From a virus, in the IMG/VR virus record IMGVR_UViG_3300028844_002207, positions 26,578 to 90,577 of that record: a stretch of DNA of 64,000 nt; one strand, given 5' to 3'. A program made the position numbers and the translations under genes. Positions 53,288 through 60,841 of the stretch are shown here, piece after piece. Within the stretch, counting starts at the first letter, position 1. The number at the start of each line of letters is the position of its first letter. The notes under the pieces are model-generated. The model saw nothing but the letters and a program-made list of their open reading frames with translations. It searched no databases and was not told where the DNA came from.

Positions 53288-54240
53288 CTACGTTCTTGTT
53301 GTCCAGGAGTAGGCATTTCTGCAATCTGCATCTTTTCAAATTCTGCTTTGAAAAAACTCATTCTTGCATCACCATTTCTTGCTTTTAAGAAATGTAATAC
53401 CAACGTCCTATCATTTTCTATAATATATCTATCAGGTCCATAGAACCTTATCTTCTGCTTAGCTGGCCGGTTAATACCAATCAGCATATCTGCGTGTTGA
53501 AGCATTGCATCTGATCCAAATATATCAGACTCAAGAATATAATTACCATACTTGCCATCAATTGCTCTATCAGGGTTATCAATATTTCTATTGAGTTGTG
53601 ATAATGCAATAAATAAACAAGGATAATCTCTTTTACATTGTGTAAAGAACTCACCTAGCTCAAATAACATATCTAATGAATTGTTTTGATAAGGCGCTCT
53701 CTTTACAAGCATTGTATGATCTAATGTAATTATAGTTTTTACACCTTTATGTTTAGTCATATACTGATCAATTTGATCACGCATTTGATTTACAGTCAAT
53801 GGTGTTGATATAATGTCTACAGGATACTTTACTCTTTCTTTAGCATACTGATGACAACTGTTTAATGTGTCAGTACTTAATACAGATCCAGCACTACACA
53901 ACTCTTTATATGTCTTACCGGTTATAGAACTGAATTCTCTAATTGCTGAGGTTCTACCCACCATCTCAAATTGAAATTCTAATACTCTAAATTCATCATT
54001 AGGATTAAGCATAAAAGACTCACGTATAATCTGATCTTTAATCAGAGTTTTACCTGAGCCAGGTCTACCACCAATAACAGTAAGGGTATTCCATTCTAGT
54101 CCATCAGTGGCTGCATCATTAAACTTAGGCCAGGGAGTGTAAATTGATTTTTCATCTCCTGTTGACCTAGCGTACATATATTTTAGTGCATCATTGAAGG
54201 CTGTATATTGGCCCACCCATGCTGGTGTTGGTTTACTCAT
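53284..54240 (-). CDS. DnaB-type replicative helicase (RecA-fold core only)
   Basis: 318 residues. Walker A G57-G-R-P-G-S-G-K64-T65; strand with TLDHTMLVKRAPYQNNS (Walker B region with LDH); IALSQLNRNIDN with the conserved Gln of motif H3; then HADMLIGINRP and a final FLKARNGDARMSF. This is the C-terminal motor of DnaB, without the N-terminal domain (full-length DnaB is about 450-470). It unwinds the fork and works with the primase in the same block. It overlaps the upstream 52-residue gene by 8 bases. Confidence 0.88.
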   Translation of the reverse strand: MSKPTPAWVGQYTAFNDALKYMYARSTGDEKSIYTPWPKFNDAATDGLEWNTLTVIGGRPGSGKTLIKDQIIRESFMLNPNDEFRVLEFQFEMVGRTSAIREFSSITGKTYKELCSAGSVLSTDTLNSCHQYAKERVKYPVDIISTPLTVNQMRDQIDQYMTKHKGVKTIITLDHTMLVKRAPYQNNSLDMLFELGEFFTQCKRDYPCLFIALSQLNRNIDNPDRAIDGKYGNYILESDIFGSDAMLQHADMLIGINRPAKQKIRFYGPDRYIIENDRTLVLHFLKARNGDARMSFFKAEFEKMQIAEMPTPGQQERR

Positions 54241-54391
54241 TTTCTACTGTGTATATGATACTCTCAACATTTTCTATACTTGCCTCACATGAGGATTCAT
54301 CCGGAACCCATGTCCCATCTCTAAGCATTTGAAAATCTTCTAGTACCTGATTTAACTTATTTAATACTTTTGTTATTTTATCTGATGTCAT
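54233..54391 (-). CDS. Short acidic protein coupled to helicase gene (52 aa)
   Basis: A frame of 52 residues, MTSDKITKVLNKLNQVLEDFQM..., starting with an ATG that overlaps the stop of the winged-helix-like gene upstream (TAATG) and ending 8 bases inside the helicase gene. The N-terminal half is a heptad-like helix; the rest is acidic. It fills a gap that would otherwise be 150 bases and is probably translated with its neighbours. Function unknown. Confidence 0.6.
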   Translation of the reverse strand: MTSDKITKVLNKLNQVLEDFQMLRDGTWVPDESSCEASIENVESIIYTVENE

Positions 54392-54981
54392 TATACTACT
54401 CTTTCTTTAAAGTGTTCATCTTCTGTACTTACTCCTTCTACTATCATATCACAGTAATCTGCTAAAGTAGAATGCTTTACTCTGTGTTTATCTTGCTTAC
54501 ATATAAAGTACTGACTTGTCTGCATATACATATAGCCTGCATCTCTGTACTCATTAACATACATTCTTGTTGCTTTATGTATTTCTTCCCATGTATGATC
54601 ATATGTTTCAAAGAACCATCTAAATGCTTCCCCTAAAGCTTTGACATTATTTCTTGCAGGCTTACCGCTTGGTAACTTTTTAGCAGGAAATACTTCTCTA
54701 TAGCTGTTTATCTTTTCTACAAAGTCTTTACCCATTAGTTGGATGTCAGTCTTTTTCTTAGCTTTGATAAAATAACTGTCTAGAGTAGCACAAATTACTT
54801 TGGCTTTATCTGTCATTATATATTGACCATCTTTTAATTCAAGAAAGCCTTTACTTACTAAAACTTCCCTATCCTTTGCTACTACCTCTGGTAAGGAGAT
54901 TTTTTGCTTCATACCAAATAGGATCAAGCTCTGGTTTGGAGTCAGGTTTGCTTTCAGTATCTTCTGAAATAGTTCCCACAT
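54391..54981 (-). CDS. Winged-helix-like replication protein (196 aa)
   Basis: 196 residues. L-T-P-N-Q-S-L-I-L-F-G-M, EVVAKDREVLVSKGFLELKDGQYIMTDKAK form a winged-helix-like DNA-binding head; the rest is helical with WFFETYDHTWEEIHKATRMYV. Located directly before the helicase operon, so a helicase loader or origin protein is plausible by position. The full-length start makes a 113-base overlap with the DnaA-like gene; a later Met (residue 24, position 54912) would cut it to 44 bases, but the head continues through the overlap, so the long start is favoured. Confidence 0.65.
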   Translation of the reverse strand: MWELFQKILKANLTPNQSLILFGMKQKISLPEVVAKDREVLVSKGFLELKDGQYIMTDKAKVICATLDSYFIKAKKKTDIQLMGKDFVEKINSYREVFPAKKLPSGKPARNNVKALGEAFRWFFETYDHTWEEIHKATRMYVNEYRDAGYMYMQTSQYFICKQDKHRVKHSTLADYCDMIVEGVSTEDEHFKERVV

Positions 54982-55396
54982 ATTTTTCTAAGTGTTTTAA
55001 AGTGTTATTATGAGCATCCATTACTGTTTGTTCATTACTGAAAAATCCATTCTCAATCATTTTACATGAATTGATAACGGTTGCATGGTTGCGTTTTAAA
55101 AATTTACCTATACTGCTTTTAGTATGTCCTTCCTTGTGAGCCAAGTAAGACATAACTTGTACATATACAAGATAATCTCTGAATCTAGTTCTATGTTGTA
55201 GATTTTTAATTCTACGAAACCTAGGGTGATGATCATGTAATGCAGCTAATGCACTATCATGAAATATACCTAAAGGAATTTTTTTATTTTCTTCAAGAGG
55301 AGTGTAAATATACAATTTTACTCCATGAGTTCTATAAAAAGATTTTTTAAATTCAGCAATATCTTGCTTCCGCTTAAGTTCCTGGTTATTAGCCAT
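54869..55396 (-). CDS. DnaA domain IV-like DNA-binding protein
   Basis: 175 residues. Residues 82-114, VMSYLAHKEGHTKSSIGKFLKRNHATVINSCKMI read in pieces as Y-L...S-I-G-x-F-L-x-R-x-H-A-T-V-I, match the DnaA C-terminal box-binding motif (IGxxFxxRxHxTVxxA). The N-terminal 80 residues are basic; there is no AAA domain. It is therefore a stand-alone DnaA-box-type binder, possibly an origin binding protein. It overlaps the downstream gene by 113 bases. Confidence 0.65.
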   Translation of the reverse strand: MANNQELKRKQDIAEFKKSFYRTHGVKLYIYTPLEENKKIPLGIFHDSALAALHDHHPRFRRIKNLQHRTRFRDYLVYVQVMSYLAHKEGHTKSSIGKFLKRNHATVINSCKMIENGFFSNEQTVMDAHNNTLKHLEKYVGTISEDTESKPDSKPELDPIWYEAKNLLTRGSSKG

Positions 55397-55433
55397 TTAT
55401 ATTATAATTTAAGGTTATCAAAGGTAATAAAAT

Positions 55434-56144
55434 CTACCATTCTATGCAAGTTTTCCCTTGCTTTTCTAGTTCTAGATTAGCCTTGTTAAAAACGTCATTA
55501 CAGTTCCATTCACCACCTCTATATGCAGCTGATGCAGGGTGAGAACACTTTAGTATTTTACAGTTTGGAAGTAAAGTTTGCCATGCTTCAGCCTTCTTAC
55601 CCATCAATATAAATACTGTTTTTGGGTTGTGCCTATTGATATTATCAAAGACATACTCTGTAAAAGATTTCCATATACCATAATGAGAACCAATTTTATT
55701 TATCTCACATGTAAATGCTGTATTAATCATTAACACACCTTGATTAGACCAACGTCTTAAATCACATTCTTCTGGTGTATACATAACTCTGCCTGTTTTT
55801 TCAAAGCCGCCAATTGTTTGCTTTAGTATATATTGTAAAGACTTTTCAGCTTTACCTTTTCTACTGCAGCTAAATGCAATTCCGTCAGCAACACCTAATT
55901 GTGGATATGGATCTTGTCCTACTATAACAACTTTTAAATCATTATACGGGCATTCATAAAATCCATTAAACACATCTTTAAATCTTGGTGTAAAACGTTT
56001 ACCGTTTTCTACACTTTCAACTAGTGTGTTCATTATATGATCAAAGCTTAAACCATTTACATATGGTGCAAGCATGCGGTCCCAGCCACTATCTTTAAGT
56101 TTGCTGTTTAAATTATCTCTTAAGATATTTATATCTATTTCCAT
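55434..56144 (-). CDS. ung: Uracil-DNA glycosylase, family 1
   Basis: 236 residues. G76-Q-D78-P-Y80-P holds the water-activating Asp; A-F-S-C for uracil stacking; V-L-M-I-N-T-A-F near residue 138; H202-P-A-S-A-A-Y-R-G-G is the DNA-intercalation loop (usual HPSP). It removes uracil from DNA for base-excision repair. First gene of the minus block before a divergent plus-strand gene, 42 bases apart. Its presence argues that the phage does not use uracil DNA. Confidence 0.95.
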   Translation of the reverse strand: MEIDINILRDNLNSKLKDSGWDRMLAPYVNGLSFDHIMNTLVESVENGKRFTPRFKDVFNGFYECPYNDLKVVIVGQDPYPQLGVADGIAFSCSRKGKAEKSLQYILKQTIGGFEKTGRVMYTPEECDLRRWSNQGVLMINTAFTCEINKIGSHYGIWKSFTEYVFDNINRHNPKTVFILMGKKAEAWQTLLPNCKILKCSHPASAAYRGGEWNCNDVFNKANLELEKQGKTCIEW

Positions 56145-56163
56145 TTTTTTTATTAATTTATAG

Positions 56164-56171
56164 TATATTTG
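56164..56171 (+). promoter_or_regulatory. Bacteroidetes-type -7 promoter element
   Basis: TATATTTG fits the Bacteroidetes -7 consensus TAnnTTTG and stands 15 bases before the ATG of the lone plus-strand gene at 56187. I do not see a clear -33 TTG, so support is partial. Confidence 0.4.
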
Positions 56172-56186
56172 TTAAAACTTTTTATT

Positions 56187-56669
56187 ATGTCAGATAAAAC
56201 TATCAAACAAGAAATGGTCACCTATGATTTTACAAAAAACATAGTTGGCATTGAGATTAACCCTTCATTTATTGGAGGACTTCAAACTATTGCTTCTAAA
56301 TTTATGTTAGATGCAAGCGAAGAAGACCAGGTTAAAATACCTGATGCTATGAAAAAGTTTGATTTAATTATGGCATATGATCCTAAAGGTGCAGACCCAA
56401 TGCCTCAATTACAGTTAGATCCTTTTGAACAAAACTTATATGTTCTCTTTGGCTTAATAAACTATTTAAGATATGAAGCTGAAAAACAAGGTTTGACAAT
56501 TAAAGGTGAAGTTGAAGTTAATGAAGACTTAATGAAAGCTGCACAAGATCAGTTAGCACAAGGTTCATTAGATGGAGATCTATTAAATAAACTAAAAGAT
56601 CTTGGCAATCAATTTGTTGATTTAAAAGATGCACTTAATGAGGATGAAGAAGATAAAGAATTATCTTAA
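56187..56669 (+). CDS. Acidic protein, lone plus-strand gene within the minus block (160 aa)
   Basis: 160 residues from the ATG at 56187 (a TTG 18 bases upstream is weaker). Start MSDKTIKQEMVTYDF; acidic throughout and helical, ending DEEDKELS. No motif recognised. It is divergent from ung and convergent on the next gene with a 9-base overlap of the coding ends. Being the only plus-strand gene for over 20 kb it probably has its own promoter, possibly an early regulator; this is inference. Confidence 0.7.
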   Translation: MSDKTIKQEMVTYDFTKNIVGIEINPSFIGGLQTIASKFMLDASEEDQVKIPDAMKKFDLIMAYDPKGADPMPQLQLDPFEQNLYVLFGLINYLRYEAEKQGLTIKGEVEVNEDLMKAAQDQLAQGSLDGDLLNKLKDLGNQFVDLKDALNEDEEDKELS

Positions 56670-57044
56670 CTGCATCCCATTAAAGTCACCTATCTCAATA
56701 CAAGATTGTATTGCTAAATTCAATTCATCTTTATCACAGTCCCCAAAGGATTTACAATACTCTTGTTTATCTTTTACAAAGCATAAGCCTGAAGATCTTT
56801 TCACTTGTATTTTGGCTTCTTCAAAGGTGTAACCAATTTCTTGTGCTATTTCTCTAATCATTGCATGCAAGCGTGCTAGTTGAGGGTTACTACCCTTGGC
56901 ACCACTTACACCAACAAATATCTCTAGTTTAGATCCTTCTTCAAGTTGTTCAAAGAATTTTCTATACTTAGTACCCATTGCTTTAATAGGAAAATGTAGT
57001 TGACCATCTTTAACAGATGCTTTTATATATAAATTATCTTTCAT
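56661..57044 (-). CDS. Small protein with NinB-like helical pattern (127 aa)
   Basis: 127 residues from the ATG at 57044; the TTG at 57086 is rejected because ATG overlaps the upstream stop (ATGA). PQLARLHAMIREIAQEIGYTFEEAKIQVKR and KSFGDCDKDELNLAIQSCIEI resemble the helical core of NinB-type recombination proteins, but the match is loose. The last 9 bases overlap the end of the convergent gene. Function uncertain. Confidence 0.6.
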   Translation of the reverse strand: MKDNLYIKASVKDGQLHFPIKAMGTKYRKFFEQLEEGSKLEIFVGVSGAKGSNPQLARLHAMIREIAQEIGYTFEEAKIQVKRSSGLCFVKDKQEYCKSFGDCDKDELNLAIQSCIEIGDFNGMQLR

Positions 57045-57370
57045 TTGAATATTGCTAATAAAATAATAAATAATATACAAACGCAAACAGATCCAATTGC
57101 AGCTAGCTCAGTATCTATTACCTGCTGTCTTCTTTTACCCTGAGTAAGCCTTAGCTCATCAAGAGTTTTTTGAGCTTTCTTTTTTTCCATTTTTTCATCA
57201 ATGTTTTGATCTACAACAATCAAAGAGATATCTCTTATATCTTCTAATCTTTGATATGCTGCATCTAAATTTCTTTGACTAGTTCCTGGGTGTATGTCAA
57301 CCTTATCTAAATGTGATAATGCTTTTATAGCAGAGGAATAAATTAATATATTTTGATTAGTCTTTTTCAT
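57041..57370 (-). CDS. Small membrane-anchored protein (109 aa)
   Basis: 109 residues: a soluble helical N-terminus, a charged coiled-coil-like part (EKMEKKKAQKTLDELRLTQGKRR), then one C-terminal membrane segment (AAIGSVCVCILFIILLAIF). This is a tail-anchored topology. Overlaps its neighbours by 4 and 14 bases. Function unknown. Confidence 0.6.
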   Translation of the reverse strand: MKKTNQNILIYSSAIKALSHLDKVDIHPGTSQRNLDAAYQRLEDIRDISLIVVDQNIDEKMEKKKAQKTLDELRLTQGKRRQQVIDTELAAIGSVCVCILFIILLAIFK

Positions 57371-57512
57371 CTGGTTTTCTTTTTATTGGTGTGAATAATA
57401 AATAGTTGGGATCATGTGGATCTAAATCCATTCCATAGACACTGACCCATTTGTCATTATCTAATATGTATGTTACTCCTCCTATAGTTTTGGTTTCTTG
57501 TTTATTGCTCAT
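57357..57512 (-). CDS. Small protein (51 aa)
   Basis: A 51-residue frame, MSNKQETKTIGGVTYILDNDKWVSVYGMDLDPHD and a basic end, which overlaps the gene upstream by 11 bases and the gene downstream by 14. Continuous coupling and sensible composition support it. Function unknown. Confidence 0.55.
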   Translation of the reverse strand: MSNKQETKTIGGVTYILDNDKWVSVYGMDLDPHDPNYLLFTPIKRKPDEKD

Positions 57513-57744
57513 GATGTTCTAATATTTTTTCTTCTATATCTTCTTCTAATAAATGTTGTACGTCTATGGTAACTTGATTACCATTAGCATCCGTGTTAGT
57601 ATACCAAACATGCTTTATATCTGCTGATGGTCCATAACCCGGTGTACCTGGATCTCCGTTGGAATCATACCATTGGTCTGGTTCACCTGGATCATAAGTA
57701 TATTCTACTTCTACTGTTTCTCCTGTGTTTGTTATAAATTCCAT
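57502..57744 (-). CDS. Acidic small protein (80 aa)
   Basis: 80 residues, beta-rich and acidic, with PGEPDQWYDSNGDPGTPGYGPSADIKHVWYTN and an acidic helical C-terminus. It lies one base after the zinc-ribbon gene and overlaps the 51-residue gene by 11 bases. No motif recognised; function unknown. Confidence 0.6.
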   Translation of the reverse strand: MEFITNTGETVEVEYTYDPGEPDQWYDSNGDPGTPGYGPSADIKHVWYTNTDANGNQVTIDVQHLLEEDIEEKILEHHEQ

Positions 57745-57745
57745 A

Positions 57746-57985
57746 TCACAAAAATCTTAGTGCTCCTCCATCAACATAAACAAACTCTTGAGCACACTCA
57801 GTGCACTTGGCATTTGATTCATTACGTAATAAAGCTGGCATGTTGCAGTTAGGACAAGGTGTATCACCTTCTTCTATATATTCTTCTATTGCTTTTCTTG
57901 CGTAGCTATGTATCATTGCATCATGTGCACCACGATATTCTAGCTCTTCTTGTTGCTCTATAAAGAGCTCTTTCATTCTTCCCAT
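57746..57985 (-). CDS. Zinc-ribbon protein (79 aa)
   Basis: 79 residues. The N-terminal helix is acidic; C-terminally, C44-P-N-C47 and C61-T-E-C64 form a treble-clef or zinc-ribbon pair (positions approximate). Likely a small DNA-, RNA- or protein-binding factor. Followed by the SF2 helicase gene upstream at 4 bases. Function unknown. Confidence 0.6.
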   Translation of the reverse strand: MGRMKELFIEQQEELEYRGAHDAMIHSYARKAIEEYIEEGDTPCPNCNMPALLRNESNAKCTECAQEFVYVDGGALRFL

Positions 57986-57989
57986 AATG

Positions 57990-59114
57990 TTATTTTTTTA
58001 GTGGGTTATAATAAGTAATTTTTGTTTGATCAAATCCTTTAACTGCATCACCTACCCATTTCTCATCTTGTGTACCTTTGTACATAAGTATGTGACATGT
58101 AGCTGTCTCAGTTGGATTTAATCTGAGTAATCTTCCTATTCTTTGTGCTGTTTTTCTTTCATTACCATATGCATGCATAATAATACCAGCTTTTAAATTT
58201 GGTATAGTAACACCTTCTGATAATTGTAATACACAAGATAATTTATCTATCCTATTATCAGAGAATAACTCAAGGTTCTCCTCTGACTTAGGATTTTTAG
58301 AATGATAACTATGCTTGCATATTCTGTCTGCTTGTTTTTGGGTATTAGCAAATACAATACATTTAGTACTGACATTACCGAGTATACCTTTAACATAGCT
58401 CTCTTTACTTGCATAATCCATTAGAGCTCTCATCCGCATAATTCTTCCAAACTGTATTTGTTTTTCAGTGTTAGCTTCTGCTAGCCTTTTGGTAACATAG
58501 TCATAATCCTTTTTTTCTGATGTATACCAGAATCCACCTGCCTTGTTTTTCTTCTTTAAAGAAGGTAACTTAGACAACTCCAACTCATGTATAACAATCT
58601 TGTAATCATTTAAGATGTTAGAGTCAGTTGCATCATCCGTTGTAAATGTAAATTTAATTGGACAATACTTATTTACCATCATACCTTTCTCAGTGTTCTG
58701 GCTTTTTGGTGGTGTGCCTGTCAATCCTAATATTCTTCCATAAAATCTATGTAAGAATAATTCATGAGAATACTTAAGTGAGTGACACTCATCTAAATAT
58801 AATATGCTATAGTCTTGAGGTTCTTGTTTTTTAAGTGACAAATAGGTTGTAAAGTCTATATGATCTATCAAGTTTGTTAGATTCATTTTATCTAGTTCAT
58901 CAAGCCATGCTTGTTTGACTGATAACTTTGGAACTACTACTAGCACTTTGATTAACGGGTCATAATATTTCTGAAGGTGTTGTATTGCTATTCTAGTTTT
59001 ACCTACACCCATTGATATACCTAAACCACATCTTTTATGTTGTTCTGTTATTGTTAATGCATCTGACTGAACTATTTCTCTAGTGGAAATAATCTCAGGA
59101 GTATTGTTTGCCAT
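57990..59114 (-). CDS. Superfamily 2 DEXH-type DNA helicase/ATPase
   Basis: 374 residues from the ATG at 59114 (an upstream TTG at 59147 is less likely). Motif I G-V-G-K39-T, motif II D108-E-C-H111, motif III G-L-T-G-T-P-P, motif VI Q-R-I-G-R-L-L-R. This is a compact SF2 (SNF2/RecG-like) helicase core. SNF2-like helicases are common in crAss-like replication modules and may act in recombination or repair. It is the downstream neighbour of the tRNA cluster. Confidence 0.85.
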   Translation of the reverse strand: MANNTPEIISTREIVQSDALTITEQHKRCGLGISMGVGKTRIAIQHLQKYYDPLIKVLVVVPKLSVKQAWLDELDKMNLTNLIDHIDFTTYLSLKKQEPQDYSILYLDECHSLKYSHELFLHRFYGRILGLTGTPPKSQNTEKGMMVNKYCPIKFTFTTDDATDSNILNDYKIVIHELELSKLPSLKKKNKAGGFWYTSEKKDYDYVTKRLAEANTEKQIQFGRIMRMRALMDYASKESYVKGILGNVSTKCIVFANTQKQADRICKHSYHSKNPKSEENLELFSDNRIDKLSCVLQLSEGVTIPNLKAGIIMHAYGNERKTAQRIGRLLRLNPTETATCHILMYKGTQDEKWVGDAVKGFDQTKITYYNPLKK

Positions 59115-59188
59115 AATATTATTGTTATTGATAAAATAATTGTCCAAGCTACTATCTTAAGTAACCTATCTTTGTGATTTTGTTTCAT
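59072..59188 (-). CDS. Possible 38-residue membrane peptide overlapping the helicase start
   Basis: An ATG at 59188 opens MKQNHKDRLLKIVAWTIILSITIILWQTILL and a short end. This is a basic head with one membrane segment, in a frame different from the helicase, overlapping its start by 43 bases. Low confidence because of length and overlap. Confidence 0.3.
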   Translation of the reverse strand: MKQNHKDRLLKIVAWTIILSITIILWQTILLRLFPLEK

Positions 59189-59205
59189 AAAATTATTTTT
59201 AAAGG

Positions 59206-59279
59206 TGGACCCTATAGGACTTGAACCTATGACCTAATCATTATGAGTGATTTGCTCTAACCAACTGAGCTAAGAGTCC
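59206..59279 (-). tRNA. tRNA with CAT anticodon (Met, or Ile if modified)
   Basis: 74 bases fold into a full cloverleaf: acceptor GGACTCT/AGGGTCC with one wobble, D arm GCTC...GAGC, anticodon arm AATCA-CTCATAA-TGATT, T arm ATAGG-TTCAAGT-CCTAT, discriminator A. CAT reads AUG, or AUA if the C is lysidinylated; the stem sequences fit elongator Met or tRNA-Ile2. No encoded CCA. It follows tRNA-Leu in the transcript with 3 bases between. Confidence 0.9.
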
Positions 59280-59282
59280 TGG

Positions 59283-59368
59283 TAGCCGGAGTGGGACTTG
59301 AACCCACACGAACTATCCAGTTCAACAGATTTTAAGTCTGTCATGTCTACCAATTCCATCATCCGGCC
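59283..59368 (-). tRNA. tRNA-Leu (TAA anticodon)
   Basis: 86 bases with the long variable arm of class II tRNAs (TGAACTGGATAGTTCG). Acceptor GGCCGGA with TCCGGCT (first pair G-T), anticodon loop CTTAAAA, T arm GTGGG-TTCAAGT-CCCAC, discriminator A followed by CCA. It reads UUA, a codon that is frequent in this AT-rich genome. It abuts the tRNA 3' half upstream with no spacer. Confidence 0.95.
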
Positions 59369-59401
59369 TGGTGATCCCACTAGGATTTGAACCTAGAACC
59401 T
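59369..59401 (-). pseudogene. tRNA 3' half (T arm, acceptor strand and CCA) without a 5' half
   Basis: On the minus strand, variable-loop AGGTT, T stem CTAGG, loop TTCAAAT, CCTAG, acceptor strand TGGGATC, discriminator A and CCA form a correct tRNA 3' half directly joined to tRNA-Leu. No D arm or matching acceptor GATCCCA is seen upstream; the sequence instead runs into the HNH gene, whose last codons and TAG stop lie in this half. It is either a tRNA destroyed by HNH-gene insertion, a split or intron-bearing tRNA, or an attP-like remnant. Confidence 0.7.
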
Positions 59402-59625
59402 ACTTCTTCTATCCACATGTGACAATTCCTACACACTGGTAGCCATGTAGATGTATCTAAGTAGTATACACCACGCCCATGTTTATGATGGACATCAGTA
59501 GCTTGCACAGAACACTTATGGATCTTTGCATGACATACTGGTTTGTCTGTTAAATACTGCCTACGCAATTTGCTATAAGCAGTATTTAATTTAGACATTT
59601 TGCTTGAGACTTTTTTAATTCCCAT
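59380..59625 (-). CDS. HNH homing-type endonuclease with truncated C-terminus
   Basis: 81 residues. CHAKIHKC, D-V-H-H-K-H-G-R-G and P-V-C-R-N-C-H-M-W-I-E form the HNH zinc/active-site pattern. Family members usually continue with a short Ala/Leu-rich helix after W-I-E-E; here the frame switches to VGSRFKS and stops at TAG within the tRNA 3' half, so the end looks replaced by recombination. It overlaps the upstream gene by 11 bases. It may have mobilised itself next to the tRNA cluster. Confidence 0.75.
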   Translation of the reverse strand: MGIKKVSSKMSKLNTAYSKLRRQYLTDKPVCHAKIHKCSVQATDVHHKHGRGVYYLDTSTWLPVCRNCHMWIEEVGSRFKS

Positions 59626-60142
59626 TTGATTTAATAGTAAAAAAATTATTAGGTAACAAACCCACAGACATGAACTTTAGTATAATATCTTCATAAGATA
59701 TACCTAAGTCTTTGAAAGTCATTGTGTTTTTGTAATCATCTAACGTTTCCTCAGCTGGAATATCAGCTATAAACAGAGCTAAAGGGCTGTGTGGAAATGT
59801 TCTCCTAAGATAAGTATTTATTCTTTTATTACAAAGAGTTTGTTTCCAAGCATTGATTTCTCTTTGCCCACGTTTCCAAACTTTTGTAATGCGTCTTTTC
59901 TTATCCCAGTGTAGTTTAGTAACTTCTTCAGGTTTATAAACATTAAGGCCATGTAATACACGTTTAAACAAAAAATGTTGATATGGATTAAGTTTATTAT
60001 ACTCAAAAGAGTTAATAATTGAAGGAGGATGCAATTGATATTCATCCAATAGTCCTAAGTATTGATAACGCTCAATACGTTTACTTAGTAGATCTTGTTT
60101 TTCATTGAGTTTGAGTTGAGATATTTGTTCATTAGATAGCAT
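59615..60142 (-). CDS. Unknown protein (175 aa)
   Basis: 175 residues. Basic helical N-terminus, then LHWDKKRRITKVWKRGQREINAWKQTL and TFPHSPLALFIADIPAE. It overlaps the HNH gene by 11 bases, so it may be translated with it. No motif recognised; possibly a protein of the tRNA/HNH locus. Confidence 0.6.
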   Translation of the reverse strand: MLSNEQISQLKLNEKQDLLSKRIERYQYLGLLDEYQLHPPSIINSFEYNKLNPYQHFLFKRVLHGLNVYKPEEVTKLHWDKKRRITKVWKRGQREINAWKQTLCNKRINTYLRRTFPHSPLALFIADIPAEETLDDYKNTMTFKDLGISYEDIILKFMSVGLLPNNFFTIKSNGN

Positions 60143-60202
60143 ACTTGTTTAATTTATTTAGTTATGAATTTAGTTATGGATTTGGAGAAAGGAACGTTAA
60201 AT

Positions 60203-60228
60203 AGGCTGAGGTTTTTACACCCCAGCCT
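60203..60228 (-). terminator. Stem-loop terminator after the 195-aa gene
   Basis: A 10-bp stem, AGGCTGGGGT with ACCTCAGCCT on the minus strand (one G-T), 6-base loop, and a weak T-run (ATTTAAC). It lies between the acidic-tailed gene (60254) and the 175-residue gene, 26 bases after the former's stop. Confidence 0.6.
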
Positions 60229-60253
60229 TAATAACAACATAATTACAATTTAA

Positions 60254-60841
60254 TTACAGTTCAAAAGTTTCTTCTTCTTCTAAAACTTCTTCTTCAACTG
60301 TGTCTTCTACTTCATCTATATCATCTTCAACTACTTCATCAGTAGTATCTTCTGTTTTTAGACCAAAAGCTTCAGCCGTTGTTCCTGCTTTAATGGTAGA
60401 CTTACTGCTACCTTCAAAAGCTTCTGAATTAGCAGCACGGATAGCATCACCATTGGTGTGCTCTACTAGAATATCTTGTGCTTCTTGATCATAAGTATAT
60501 TCTGTTTTCCTATAAATAGGTTGTCCGTCTTGACAGCAAATAATACCAGTGTCACCTGCATATTTTAGGTCTCTATCTGGATTTGTATTACTGAATGGCT
60601 CTAATGACTCAATTGCTATGATTTTACCAGGTAATGTTTTACCTAAATTTTTAGCATAAGAGGTTAGATTCTCTGTTGTACCCATGATAAGAGTGGTAAG
60701 ATTCTTTTCTCTTAACCAACCTCCTTTACCAATTGATACACTTTTGTAACCCAATCTAATGAAAGAATACTCTGGGTTGTTCTTACTTAAGCGCACAACA
60801 TTTCCCATGTCATCCGCTAGGACTTCTACTTGATTTTGCAT
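60254..60841 (-). CDS. Protein with long acidic C-terminal tail ending FEL (195 aa)
   Basis: 195 residues. The first about 110 are beta-rich (VVRLSKNNPEYSFIRLGYKSVSIGKGGW, TTLIMGTTENL), the last 45 are almost entirely Glu, Asp and Val, closing with ETFEL. Acidic tails with an aromatic tip are typical of single-stranded DNA-binding or nucleic-acid-mimic proteins. It may be a second SSB-like protein or a DNA-mimic regulator. Flanked by a terminator downstream. Confidence 0.6.
   Translation of the reverse strand: MQNQVEVLADDMGNVVRLSKNNPEYSFIRLGYKSVSIGKGGWLREKNLTTLIMGTTENLTSYAKNLGKTLPGKIIAIESLEPFSNTNPDRDLKYAGDTGIICCQDGQPIYRKTEYTYDQEAQDILVEHTNGDAIRAANSEAFEGSSKSTIKAGTTAEAFGLKTEDTTDEVVEDDIDEVEDTVEEEVLEEEETFEL

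Noticed and set aside
57044-57086. TTG start of the NinB-like gene
   Set aside because: The ATG at 57044 overlaps the upstream stop in the ATGA arrangement used throughout this block.
59401-60250. Group I intron or tRNA 5' half upstream of the tRNA 3' half
   Set aside because: I looked for a D arm and a GATCCCA acceptor strand on the minus strand and saw none; intron is not excluded but not supported.
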